A program made the translations under genes and the position numbers. 64,000 nt of DNA from positions 1 through 64,000 of the forward strand of contig JAFRTJ010000038.1 of assembly GCA_017427185.1 (NCBI GenBank), given 5' to 3'. Each line of letters begins with the position of its first letter. Position 1 is the stretch's first letter. Below, piece by piece: positions 6,927-15,727 of the stretch. The notes under the pieces were generated by a model. The model worked only from the letters and a program-made list of their open reading frames with translations, ran no database searches and had not been told where the DNA came from. Source of the DNA: Bacteroidaceae bacterium. Its GTDB lineage: Bacteria > Bacteroidota > Bacteroidia > Bacteroidales > Bacteroidaceae.

Positions 6927-8384
6927 ATGGAAAAGAAGAGTAATTGGCAAGAGTTCGAGCAAGTGCTCAAAGAAGGAAAAATCAGAAAACTCTATCACTT
7001 CACAGACTTTGATAACTTGGAGTCAATTATCAAACATGGAGGACTATTCTCATGGAAAGATTGCGAGGAGAAAGGCATCAAGATTGCAAAACCTGGAAGT
7101 AGCGACTCATCACGCTCTTTGGATCTGCGTGACAGACTTGAACATTATGTGAGACTCAGTTTTACGGATGACCATCCAATGAAGCATCTGGCTATGAAGG
7201 AGGGACGAATCTCGAATCCTTTGGTTTTAGAGATTGACCTTGAGACTGCACTTTGGAAGGATAGCTGGTATGCAGACAGAAATGCAACAAAGAATGGTGC
7301 CAAGAAAGGAGGAAAACTCGATAACCTAAAGGCAGTTCACTTTGAATTGTTCACAGGATTGCAAGAATACTTTGATATGAACGAAGAGGAGAAGATGTAT
7401 TATCAGGCAGAGGTGCTGGTAAAGAATTTCATCCCTCTGAAATATATAACCAACATTGGAAACTTTGGTATTCCAATCCCTGCACAACCCAAACAGTTGC
7501 AAGCAAAAATACCTTATACGGCTCAGATAACAAGAAATACCCCAACAGCATTTATCTTTCTGGTGGATCAATCCATCTCCATGAGTCGCAGTACAACTTT
7601 CAGAGGTACGGAGATGACACTTTCTGATGCTGTGGCAAGAATCGTTAATGAACAGATAAACGAATTGGTACTGAGGTGTGTGAGGATGGGAGAGACGCGT
7701 CATTATTACGATATTGCAGTCATTGGGTACGGTGATGATGCCGCTTACGGATGGAAAGGGGCCTTGGAGGGACGTAGTTTCGTATCTCCAGAGGAATTGA
7801 AGAACCATCCTTTTACTAAGATAATCACAAGAAAAGAAACTAGAACCCGAAGAGGAACTCTAATTAAAGAAGTGGAAGAGGTGCAATGGATAGAACCAAT
7901 TGCCCAAGGGTGCTACACCCGTGCGCACAAGGCTTTTAAGATGGCTAAAGAGTTACTGGACAACTGGATGAAGGAACACCATGAAAAGGACTGCTATCCT
8001 CCTACCATCATTAATATAACAGACGGTGAATTTAATGGTATCTCCAATCCCAGAGAAGTTAACACAGAGCTGGCGAACGAGTTAAAGTCTATGTTCACCA
8101 ATGATGGAAACGTTTTGCTTTGGAATATTCATATCACACCTGATAGTTCAAAAAAAGTTCTTCTTCCAATTGATAAGAACGAACTGTCAAGAGTGGATGA
8201 GTATTCAGAGTGGCTTTATGATATGTCGAGCCTGCTGCCTACTAGATATAACCCTCAAGTATCTGCATTAAGAGGTGATGCTTCAACAGAGAGGCATGTA
8301 GCAATGGCAATGAATACAGACATGTCCACCCTCATACAGCTGATGGACATAGGTACTCCAACCAATATCAGTCAGAACCAATGA
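6927..8384 (+). CDS. DarT-like ADP-ribosyltransferase fused to vWA domain
   Basis: A 485-residue fusion. Residues about 18-177 match DarT toxins: LYHFTDFDNLESII near the start, YADRNATKNGA in the middle and YYQAEVLVKNFIPL with the likely catalytic E162. Residues about 207-440 form a von Willebrand A domain with MIDAS motif DQSIS (D214, S216, S218) and TDGEF at about 365-369. DarT enzymes attach ADP-ribose to DNA bases; vWA domains bind partners through a metal ion. The stop overlaps the PP2C start (ATGA at 8381-8384), indicating translational coupling. The fusion is unusual; the DarT call rests on motif reading only. Confidence 0.75.
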   Translation: MEKKSNWQEFEQVLKEGKIRKLYHFTDFDNLESIIKHGGLFSWKDCEEKGIKIAKPGSSDSSRSLDLRDRLEHYVRLSFTDDHPMKHLAMKEGRISNPLVLEIDLETALWKDSWYADRNATKNGAKKGGKLDNLKAVHFELFTGLQEYFDMNEEEKMYYQAEVLVKNFIPLKYITNIGNFGIPIPAQPKQLQAKIPYTAQITRNTPTAFIFLVDQSISMSRSTTFRGTEMTLSDAVARIVNEQINELVLRCVRMGETRHYYDIAVIGYGDDAAYGWKGALEGRSFVSPEELKNHPFTKIITRKETRTRRGTLIKEVEEVQWIEPIAQGCYTRAHKAFKMAKELLDNWMKEHHEKDCYPPTIINITDGEFNGISNPREVNTELANELKSMFTNDGNVLLWNIHITPDSSKKVLLPIDKNELSRVDEYSEWLYDMSSLLPTRYNPQVSALRGDASTERHVAMAMNTDMSTLIQLMDIGTPTNISQNQ

Positions 8385-9160
8385 GAGCATTATCAATAGC
8401 AAAGATAAATGATAACCTCATCAATGAAGATGCAGCCATCGCAAATGACTGTAAAATAGCCGTATCGGATGGGGCTGGCGGTGGTGGAGTTTTCGCTGAC
8501 AAATGGTCAAAATATCTAGTGGAACATTTGCCTGACAAACCAATCAAAGATTATGCAGCTTTTGATAAATGGATAGATGGCATCTGGGAACCTTTCTACA
8601 ATGATTGCGAGGAGAAAGCGAAAGCAGAGGGTGGCATGCTACTGAATAAGTTTTATGATGAAGGTTCGTTTGCAACGATTGTAGCTGTTTGGAAAACAGG
8701 TGAATGGATAAGTTATGGCGATAGCGTGGCCTTCTGCTATAATCGTAAGACAAAGAATCTTCAGCATAGTTTTGGTCAAATTGTGAATTTCAACAGGCCT
8801 CCTTATCTTGTGAATTGCAAAGATCCATCAGATGAAAAGGGATTTAAATATGGAAAGTTTAAGATGGATGAAGATTGCATAATGTTTGCTGCCAGTGATG
8901 CCTTGGCACATTATGTTTTAATGATGTATGAGGTGTCACATCTTGATAGATATGCATCAGAATTACAAGAAGCTGTCGATGCCCAAACAAAGAACAGCTC
9001 GTATGTTAAGGCTGCAATGTCATTGAGACAGGTATATTTTGAAAAAAGATTGATGAAATTGCTCAATCTAAAACACAAGGGGCACTTCAAACAGCACCTT
9101 CAGAAGTTGTACAAGGATGGTTTAATAAGTCATGATGACTATTCACTAGTAATCATGTAG
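8381..9160 (+). CDS. PP2C-family protein phosphatase
   Basis: A 259-residue protein with the metal-binding motifs of PPM/PP2C phosphatases: NED (15-17), VSDGAGGGG with D30-G31, GSFATIVAV (95-103), YGDSVAF with G113-D114, FAASDAL with D173 and a terminal DDYSLVIM. It has no membrane segment. It overlaps the DarT-vWA gene by 4 bp. Kinase, vWA and PP2C genes recur together in TerY-P-type triads, so it probably reverses the kinase encoded at 2111-4924 or acts on the vWA protein (inference). Confidence 0.85.
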   Translation: MRALSIAKINDNLINEDAAIANDCKIAVSDGAGGGGVFADKWSKYLVEHLPDKPIKDYAAFDKWIDGIWEPFYNDCEEKAKAEGGMLLNKFYDEGSFATIVAVWKTGEWISYGDSVAFCYNRKTKNLQHSFGQIVNFNRPPYLVNCKDPSDEKGFKYGKFKMDEDCIMFAASDALAHYVLMMYEVSHLDRYASELQEAVDAQTKNSSYVKAAMSLRQVYFEKRLMKLLNLKHKGHFKQHLQKLYKDGLISHDDYSLVIM

Positions 9161-9164
9161 ATAT

Positions 9165-9728
9165 ATGGAAGATAATAAATTAATGGTCTCAATGAAACAT
9201 AAAAACAAGCTAAGATTGGGCATTTGCCTATGCGTCCTTCTCTGCCTTATTGTCATTTGGCTGACGCGGGGAACTGGATTTGCAGATTCTTCATTCACTA
9301 CCCAAGAGAAACAAAATGTGGAAAGGACAGACAGAATTAGCCTCAACGATATTCGCTTTGCCAACTTCAAAGATGAGGATTGGCTGGATAACGATTATAT
9401 CCGTTGTCTGCGTCAGTATCTGGATGACTATAATAGTGGAAAGATAGAGGATGAGTTTTTAGATCCATACAAAAAGAAATTGCAGGGCCAGTTTATCATT
9501 GGAGATATAAAGCCTAACACCTTTGGGGGCGTAACAATCTATTTTACACTCATCGAATCGCCTGATGACATATTCTCTGCCTGGGTCTATAGTGTGGTGG
9601 ATGAATTTACAGGAACGGTTACAGACTACCAGGTGAGAAGTGTGACATTGGAAGAGATGAAGTCGGGAGCCACGAAGGAGCAGCTAATACAAATATCGAA
9701 AGACCACCCAGAGATGAAATTGTGGTAA
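9165..9728 (+). CDS. Membrane-anchored hypothetical protein
   Basis: A 187-residue protein starting 4 bp after the PP2C stop. A basic stretch (KHKNKLR) precedes one membrane segment at about residues 17-34 (LGICLCVLLCLIVIWL), followed by a soluble domain likely outside the cytoplasm. No family recognised. Tight spacing places it in the same transcript as the DarT-vWA and phosphatase genes. A shorter start at residue 7 or 10 is possible. Confidence 0.65.
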   Translation: MEDNKLMVSMKHKNKLRLGICLCVLLCLIVIWLTRGTGFADSSFTTQEKQNVERTDRISLNDIRFANFKDEDWLDNDYIRCLRQYLDDYNSGKIEDEFLDPYKKKLQGQFIIGDIKPNTFGGVTIYFTLIESPDDIFSAWVYSVVDEFTGTVTDYQVRSVTLEEMKSGATKEQLIQISKDHPEMKLW

Positions 9729-10011
9729 GTAACAAAAGGAATCAAAAAAAGGAGCTTTCCCGTCCACTTCTCAGCTTTTTTTGCGTTATTTGTATGTTGA
9801 AATCAATCTAACAAACAATAATGACCTCGACAGGAATGACAAATTGTAGGCGGTGGCGGTGGAAATGCAGTGAAGAACATGTATGAGCAGGGTGTGAAGA
9901 ATGTGACTTTCGCTATGTGTAACACAGATAGTCATGCGCTGAGCTTATAGGAAAGTTTCTTTGGACAGTAGCGAATGGGATTATAAAGATACGAAAAATA
10001 ATTTTAGACAT
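9729..10011. other. Intergenic gap with repeat-rich sequence and FtsZ fragment
   Basis: Contains a weak terminator-like run (AAAAAAAGGAGCT at about 9745, AGCTTTTTTT at about 9773) after the 9165-9728 gene, then the ftsZ-like relic described separately. No intact gene is supported here; the frame from 9961 to 10011 is ahead of a better start. Confidence 0.5.
9846..9945 (+). pseudogene. Decayed internal fragment of the FtsZ paralogue gene
   Basis: About 100 bp match the nucleotide-binding N-terminal part of the FtsZ-like gene (14578-14676): the GGGGGNAV, KNMYEQGVKNVTFA and CNTDS coding stretches are all present with roughly eight differences, mostly at third codon positions. The fragment ends in a stop soon after the homology. 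It is a remnant of a second, diverged copy of the gene. Confidence 0.85.
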
Positions 10012-10461
10012 ATGAAGAAAGTAATAAAAGGATGCTTTGGATGCATCGGTGTGTTGATAGTTGGTTTACTGATTCTTGTAGGAGGATTTTATGTGTATTA
10101 TGAATGGATTTATGAAGAATGGTCTACAGAAAGAATAGAGAGGATAACAGGAATTAGACTGCCTGAATTTGATATTATAGAATCCGACCAAGGAGAAAGA
10201 GGATTTAATGGTGATTATGAGGACAAGTTCACCATTGAGTTTGAAACGGTCCCATCAAATGAATTGTTTGATGAAATAGATAAGATGATTGAGACCCAAA
10301 ATACAAAGTGGATGAAACATGATGACAGTTATACATTCTATACAATATGGGGGAATGGTGAACCTGCTCCTAAAGGTGAAAGTGAAGATGATGATGTTAT
10401 TTTTAGTATAACTATAACTAAGGGCAAGAAGACAGGTGAAATTAAGAGTGGTACTTGGTAA
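10012..10461 (+). CDS. Small membrane-anchored hypothetical protein
   Basis: About 149 residues from the ATG at 10012; the frame opens at 9961 but the residues before MKKVIKG are charged and implausible. One membrane segment (about 10-32, GVLIVGLLILVGGFYVYY) is followed by an acidic soluble domain with several GE and DD clusters. No family recognised. It sits between the two FtsZ gene fragments, as if inserted at, or left after loss of, an older FtsZ copy. Confidence 0.6.
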   Translation: MKKVIKGCFGCIGVLIVGLLILVGGFYVYYEWIYEEWSTERIERITGIRLPEFDIIESDQGERGFNGDYEDKFTIEFETVPSNELFDEIDKMIETQNTKWMKHDDSYTFYTIWGNGEPAPKGESEDDDVIFSITITKGKKTGEIKSGTW

Positions 10462-10520
10462 AATTGCGATATCTCTTTATAATTGTACCTAAAATATAGA
10501 TATTCAAATTTTATTGATTG

Positions 10521-10564
10521 ATATAAACTTGAAAATAATGGAAGATAACAACCAGACGGGGATT
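10521..10564 (+). pseudogene. Copy of the 5' end of the FtsZ paralogue gene
   Basis: Positions 10538-10564 are identical over 27 bp to the first nine codons of the FtsZ-like gene at 14500 (ATGGAAGATAACAACCAGAC and onward), and the preceding GATATAAA region also matches its leader. The frame then diverges and stops. With the 9846 fragment it shows that this locus held more than one copy of the gene. Confidence 0.85.
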
Positions 10565-10671
10565 CCTGACGATCATGGTAAAACCTTTTGGAAGGAGCCT
10601 CTTCTGAAGTGAATAGACGTGGTAGATAAGATAATGATTTCTTTGATTCTAATAGGGAAGAAGGAAAAAAG

Positions 10672-10679
10672 TATATTTG
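10672..10679 (+). promoter_or_regulatory. -7 element before ravA-like gene
   Basis: TATATTTG fits TAnnTTTG and ends 25 nt before the ATG at 10705. The -33 element is not clear. Confidence 0.4.
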
Positions 10680-10704
10680 TTTGAAGAAACATAAGTTATA
10701 ATAT

Positions 10705-12237
10705 ATGAAAGAACGGATACAAGCACTCCTGCAGGAGTTGAATAAGGGCATATATGAGAAGGAGGCAGAGTTGGCGATGTCTCTGTTGGCAGCTTTGGCT
10801 GGAGAAAGTGTCATCCTGCTTGGCCCTCCTGGAGTGGCAAAATCTATGGTTGCCAGACGACTGAAGTCCGCTTTCAAAAATGCGAAATCATTTGAGTATC
10901 TGATGTCGCGTTTCAGTACGCCAGATGAGATTTTTGGGCCTGTCAGTATCAGTAAACTGAAAGATGCTGACAAGTATGAACGTAACACGGAGGGGTATTT
11001 GCCAAATGCTGATGTGGCATTCTTGGATGAGATATGGAAAGCAGGTCCTGCCATTCAGAATACTCTCCTGACTGTCATCAATGAAAAACTTTTCCGGAAT
11101 GGGGACAAAGAGATGAAACTACCCTTGAAATTGCTGGTTTCCGCCAGTAATGAGCTTCCTGCTCAGGGAGAGGGTCTTGAAGCTCTTTGGGATAGATTTA
11201 TCATACGAATTGAATGCTCGAATATCCGACAGGAGAGGAATTTTAGTGCAATGCTTCTGGATAATGATTCAGAGAAGGAGGTGGAAGTGTCATCTTCGCT
11301 TCAGATATCAGATGACGAATACGGAGAATGGAATATAATGATAGACAACATCATCGTTTCGCCTGCCATATTAAAATGCATCAGTGCCGTACGAAAAGCT
11401 TTGAACAATGTGCCTGTAACCAACAGCGATGAACATCACAATGTCTACGTCAGTGACAGAAGGTGGAAAAACATCATCCGACTGCTGAAAGCCTCTGCCT
11501 TTATTCATGACAGATCTGTTGTCGGACTTTCTGACATATTGCTGATGTATCACTGTCTTTGGCAGGAACCCGATGAGGCAGAGGGCATCAGGAATATCGT
11601 AATCCATGCGATGTTTGTGGAATTTGCTGCTGAAATTGCAAGACTTCAAATTGCTTTGGAATCGGACATCCGTGTCAGTCGCCAGCATCGTGCCACTTCC
11701 AAAGTAAGGCAATCCATAGAGAAGATTGATGCCGACAAGAAAATATATGACTCCTTTTATTATCATTTGCTTGATCATGATACAGGTAACACCTATATCT
11801 TTATGACTGACTACCAGACTTTACGTGGTGCCACAAAGGAAAATTTAGGTCAGATGGGTGTTATCTACAAAGATCCAAAAAATCCAGTTCGTTCCATCAT
11901 ACGGAGTTATGATGGTGCTGATACACCTAAGGAGGCAAGAACGGTTGCATTAACACGCGACAAGGACGGAATATTTATTGATGGTGTTTATTTCAAGATA
12001 GAGAGATTGGCAAGAGGCGAACAACAAATTATTCTGAAAGAAGTTGGAAGCATTTCCAATCATGATTACTATAAGGAAATAGATATGCTGGCTGACAATA
12101 TCTGGAAACGAGAGTTTGAAATCAAAAACAACATGTGTATTTCATCGGATGACAAGATGGCCATTGATGACATTGTAAAGACTTTTAATAAGGAACTTGC
12201 TCTCATGCGAGAGAACACTCAAAAACTGGAAGGATGA
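10705..12237 (+). CDS. ravA: RavA-like MoxR-family AAA+ ATPase
   Basis: A 510-residue protein close to RavA in length and motifs: Walker A GPPGVAKS (40-47), EYLMSRFSTPDEIFGP (64-79), Walker B FLDE (106-109) in the family signature FLDEIWKAGPAI, sensor SASNELPAQG (146-155) and arginine-finger region LWDRFIIRI (161-169). MoxR ATPases work as chaperone-like machines with vWA partners; RavA pairs with ViaA. Its stop overlaps the start of the vWA gene (ATGA, 12234-12237), exactly that pairing. The C-terminal half is less conserved and probably holds the RavA-type accessory domains. Confidence 0.85.
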   Translation: MKERIQALLQELNKGIYEKEAELAMSLLAALAGESVILLGPPGVAKSMVARRLKSAFKNAKSFEYLMSRFSTPDEIFGPVSISKLKDADKYERNTEGYLPNADVAFLDEIWKAGPAIQNTLLTVINEKLFRNGDKEMKLPLKLLVSASNELPAQGEGLEALWDRFIIRIECSNIRQERNFSAMLLDNDSEKEVEVSSSLQISDDEYGEWNIMIDNIIVSPAILKCISAVRKALNNVPVTNSDEHHNVYVSDRRWKNIIRLLKASAFIHDRSVVGLSDILLMYHCLWQEPDEAEGIRNIVIHAMFVEFAAEIARLQIALESDIRVSRQHRATSKVRQSIEKIDADKKIYDSFYYHLLDHDTGNTYIFMTDYQTLRGATKENLGQMGVIYKDPKNPVRSIIRSYDGADTPKEARTVALTRDKDGIFIDGVYFKIERLARGEQQIILKEVGSISNHDYYKEIDMLADNIWKREFEIKNNMCISSDDKMAIDDIVKTFNKELALMRENTQKLEG

Positions 12238-13808
12238 TTACCTTCAGCGACTCTGACAATATTGATGCTATCTATGAGAAGATCAGACGCAAAAGACTGA
12301 CGCCTCATAATTATCTCCATTTTATCAAACAGTTCGTGGAGACAGGTGATGTGGTGGATATAGAGAAGGATGTTGCTGTAGATTGGGACTGGAAGATATA
12401 CTATGACCCAATATTGAATTATTTACAAAGATTGATGAGTGACCCTTTGATCCAGTCTATCGTGTTGTCGAACAAACTTGCTGGTCAGATGTTTTATGAG
12501 GCAACTGGACGTTTTGTGGCCGAATGTCTGCATGCTGAGGAATTTGCGAACCAACGTTCAATGAGTGAACGGATGCAAGCTGGAAAAATGTTAGAGTGGT
12601 CGATGCAGCGGAAAAAGGATGGATGGCAGTCTTTGCTTAGTGAAATTGACAAGATGCATCATGACGATGGCTTTGACCTGGACTTTATGAAGAAGAAATT
12701 CGTAAAAAACGGATGGGAAAAACCAGAGAACTGGGAACTTCTTCAGCGTGAGTGGCTGGCAGCGATAGATGAACGATGCAGAAAGGAGGTTTCAAAAAAG
12801 ATTCAAGCTAAGGAAACGGGCACTAGTGGAGGTTTTCATCAGCAACTCAAGAATCTTAATGAACAAACACGCAGCTTGGGTATTTCTGATGCAGAAGCGC
12901 TTCAAGCGTGGAACATGATGGATGCTCAGTGGTCTGAAACAGAATTTGAAAAGAAACTGAATATCGTTCAGATACAAAACAAATATCCACAGATAGGTGA
13001 AGTGGCTCGTAGAATGGGTAGACTGCCAGAAGAAGACGGGCATGACCGCCTGTATGTGCAGACAGGTTTTAAGCATAAGTTGGATCATTCTTCAGGAAGT
13101 GATATTGAGGGTGTGACTACGGGTAGAGATTTGAACGCTCTTATGCCATCAGAATTTGCACATTATTTAGATTCTGATTTAGAAAAGGTTTTTTTAAGAA
13201 AATGGGTTGCCAATCGTCTCCAAGTATTTCGTTACAAGTCTGAAATCACTAAACCATCACGACGATTACGTTCAGAAAGGGCTTCTCGCCGTGGCCCTAT
13301 GATTGTATGTGTAGACTCTTCAGCCAGCATGTATGGAGTACCCCAAAAAATTGTGGCTTCTCTTCTGTCGAAACTAGAACAGACTGCAGAGCAATTAAAA
13401 CGTGATTGTTTCCTCATAGATTTTTCTGTGAATATTCGTCCGATAGAACTTCGTTCACGCCGGAAACGAAAGGTATTAGAGCGCATGGGTATTAAGCCAG
13501 AAGACAACGAAAACTTTGAAAAAGGATATTTCCCATTTATAGGAGGAGGTACTGATGCACAGAAAATGCTCAATTTGACATTTGCCCTTCTCGACAATGG
13601 TGATGATCGCTATATGAATGCTGATGTTCTTTGGATAACTGATTTTATAATTCCTAGGACACCAGAAGAAATGATGAAGCTTTTTAAAGAATACCAACGT
13701 ACTGGAACTCGATTCTATGGTTTTAAGATAGGAATAGGCGAATCTATCTGGGATAAGTATTTTGACAAAATCTGGGAAATACATTATCGTGAACCAAGAA
13801 GGTATTGA
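12234..13808 (+). CDS. viaA: ViaA-like vWA-domain protein
   Basis: A 524-residue protein with a helical N-terminal half and a C-terminal vWA domain. The MIDAS motif DSSAS (D361, S363, S365) follows RRGPMIVCV, the arrangement of ViaA, and a second acidic site lies in LWITDFIIP. ViaA is the partner of RavA; in enterobacteria the pair affects respiratory complexes, membrane lipids and antibiotic uptake. Four-bp overlap with ravA implies coupled translation. Length is close to the usual 480-500 residues. Here the pair is embedded between the DarT-vWA module and the FtsZ paralogue. Confidence 0.85.
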   Translation: MITFSDSDNIDAIYEKIRRKRLTPHNYLHFIKQFVETGDVVDIEKDVAVDWDWKIYYDPILNYLQRLMSDPLIQSIVLSNKLAGQMFYEATGRFVAECLHAEEFANQRSMSERMQAGKMLEWSMQRKKDGWQSLLSEIDKMHHDDGFDLDFMKKKFVKNGWEKPENWELLQREWLAAIDERCRKEVSKKIQAKETGTSGGFHQQLKNLNEQTRSLGISDAEALQAWNMMDAQWSETEFEKKLNIVQIQNKYPQIGEVARRMGRLPEEDGHDRLYVQTGFKHKLDHSSGSDIEGVTTGRDLNALMPSEFAHYLDSDLEKVFLRKWVANRLQVFRYKSEITKPSRRLRSERASRRGPMIVCVDSSASMYGVPQKIVASLLSKLEQTAEQLKRDCFLIDFSVNIRPIELRSRRKRKVLERMGIKPEDNENFEKGYFPFIGGGTDAQKMLNLTFALLDNGDDRYMNADVLWITDFIIPRTPEEMMKLFKEYQRTGTRFYGFKIGIGESIWDKYFDKIWEIHYREPRRY

Positions 13809-13863
13809 AGATGTATGAGACTTGATGGCTGAAGGAAGACAAAACAATAAAATTCGATATACA

Positions 13864-14454
13864 ATGAAAAGATTAATTCACATATTGATAATTAGCGGAC
13901 TAGTACTTACTGGTGCGTGTCAAAGTAAGCAACAAAAAACAGTTACTCCTGAGGAGAAAACGGCTGGAGAAATATTTGCAGAAGCATACCAGAAAGGTGA
14001 CTGGTCTACAGTAGTAGCTATCGGCGACACTCTTATTGGAGAGAACGATACCATGAACCTAGCGATTGGTTATGCAGAGGGTTTAATGGCAACGGGAAAT
14101 CCAGACAAAGCATTAAAGGTGTTGAGTAAGAAACTTGAATCAAATCCTCAAGATTACTATCTTTATCAGACTAAGGGCAATGTTTATGTCTCAATGGAAC
14201 AGTATGATTCAGCTTTAATTTGCTATGATAAGGTGATAGAAATGAAACCTACATATGCCAGAGCTTTTATCAATGAAGGAGCGATATATGAATTGAAGGG
14301 CAACAAAGAGAAAGCGATAGAATATTATTTGGCGGCAACAGACTTGTTCCTCAGGAATAAGTATTACGCAGAGGCAAGAGAGTTCGCTAGTAGGGTGCTA
14401 AGTCTTGACACCAACAATGCCGATGCCAAAGAAATGCTAGAGCAGATACCGTAA
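13864..14454 (+). CDS. TPR-repeat lipoprotein
   Basis: About 196 residues from the ATG at 13864 (an in-frame ATG at 13822 gives an unlikely polar extension). Signal peptide MKRLIHILIISGLVLTGAC with lipobox LTGAC predicts lipidation. The rest contains about three tetratricopeptide repeats (for example DYYLYQTKGNVYVSMEQYDS, then a YARAFINEGAIYELKGN unit), so it is a protein-interaction module on the periplasmic side of a membrane. It lies between viaA and the FtsZ gene, 45 bp ahead of the latter, and is probably in the same transcript. Confidence 0.8.
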   Translation: MKRLIHILIISGLVLTGACQSKQQKTVTPEEKTAGEIFAEAYQKGDWSTVVAIGDTLIGENDTMNLAIGYAEGLMATGNPDKALKVLSKKLESNPQDYYLYQTKGNVYVSMEQYDSALICYDKVIEMKPTYARAFINEGAIYELKGNKEKAIEYYLAATDLFLRNKYYAEAREFASRVLSLDTNNADAKEMLEQIP

Positions 14455-14499
14455 GGAGACAATAAAAGAATAATGAACAAGATATAAATTAGAACAAAA

Positions 14500-15720
14500 A
14501 TGGAAGATAACAACCAGACGGGGATTGAGTTTAATATTCCCAAAGACAAGACGAAGCATTTGATTAGAGTCATCGGCGTAGGCGGCGGTGGCGGAAATGC
14601 AGTGAAGAACATGTATGAGCAGGGCGTGAAGAATGTGACTTTCGCCGTGTGCAACACAGATAGTCAGGCGCTGAGCCAGTCTCCTGTCCCCATAAGGATA
14701 CAGTTGGGTGAGGAAGGCCTGGGAGTAGGTGGTGATCCTGTGAAGGGTCGCGAGAAGGCTGAGGAGAGCATGGCTGACATTGAACTGCTCTTCAAGGACG
14801 AGACGAAGATGGTATTCCTGACGGCTGGACTGGGTGGTGGTACTGGCACTGGTGCTGCTCCCTTGATTGCCAAGATGGCTCGAGACAAGGGTATTCTGAC
14901 GGTAGGGGTGGTGACTCTTCCTTTCCGATTCGAGAAGAAGGCCCGTATGGAGAAGGCTTTGGCTGGAGTGGAGCAGATGAAGGAGAACGTGGATGCGCTG
15001 ATGGTCGTCAGCAACGAGAAATTGCTGGAAATATACAGCGACCTTTCGATAGATGATGCTTTCGGCAAGGCGAATGATATTCTGACGGTTGCTACCAAAA
15101 CGATTTCGGAAATCATCACAAAGGAAGGAACGGTGAACAGGGATTTCAAGGATGTGGAAACTGTCATGAAGGATAGCGGTGGAACCATCGTTTCGGTTGG
15201 CTACGGAAGTGGAGAGAAACGTATCCTCAAGGCCATGAATGATGCGCTGAACTCGCCTTTGCTGGACGCAAGAGAAATAGAGAATGCACAACGGTTGCTC
15301 TATATCATCTATTCTTGCAAGGACAAGCCTGTGATGACCAAGGAACTGAATGAGATCAACAGTTTCATGGATACGCTGTCTGATGACTTGGAGGTTCTAT
15401 GGGGTCTGTATCACGACGACACGATAGGGGAACAGGTAAAAGTGGCTGTAGTGGCAACCGGTTTCGATAAAGTGCGAGATCAGGACAAGAATGGCAATGC
15501 GAGGAGCGAGTCGCTGAGATTGTTGTGGGATAAATATTATCCTCAACCTAAATCGGACGATTCTGAAGATTCTGAAGATTCTGGCATTACAACTATAGAA
15601 GTTAACGAAGAGGATACGGGCTCGCGAGGGAACAATTGTACTTCTAACTGGAGAGATTTAGGCCGTTCGTGGTTCAAGCGCTTGACGGACTACGTGAAGG
15701 ACTCCCTGAAAGAAGAGTAG
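14500..15720 (+). CDS. FtsZ paralogue (tubulin-like GTPase)
   Basis: A 406-residue FtsZ-family protein: N-terminal GVGGGGGNAV, CNTDSQAL, the tubulin signature GGGTGTG within LGGGTGTGAAP, and a T7-loop-like VNRDFKD that keeps both acidic residues, so GTP hydrolysis and polymerisation are plausible. The tail is short, with an acidic linker (DDSEDSEDSG) and basic-hydrophobic end (WFKRLTDYV) unlike the usual FtsA/ZipA-binding peptide. The gene is not in a dcw cell-wall cluster (no ftsA, ftsQ or mur genes nearby), so it is probably an extra copy tied to this island. That the canonical ftsZ is elsewhere is assumed. Confidence 0.85.
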   Translation: MEDNNQTGIEFNIPKDKTKHLIRVIGVGGGGGNAVKNMYEQGVKNVTFAVCNTDSQALSQSPVPIRIQLGEEGLGVGGDPVKGREKAEESMADIELLFKDETKMVFLTAGLGGGTGTGAAPLIAKMARDKGILTVGVVTLPFRFEKKARMEKALAGVEQMKENVDALMVVSNEKLLEIYSDLSIDDAFGKANDILTVATKTISEIITKEGTVNRDFKDVETVMKDSGGTIVSVGYGSGEKRILKAMNDALNSPLLDAREIENAQRLLYIIYSCKDKPVMTKELNEINSFMDTLSDDLEVLWGLYHDDTIGEQVKVAVVATGFDKVRDQDKNGNARSESLRLLWDKYYPQPKSDDSEDSEDSGITTIEVNEEDTGSRGNNCTSNWRDLGRSWFKRLTDYVKDSLKEE

Positions 15721-15727
15721 GGTTTAC

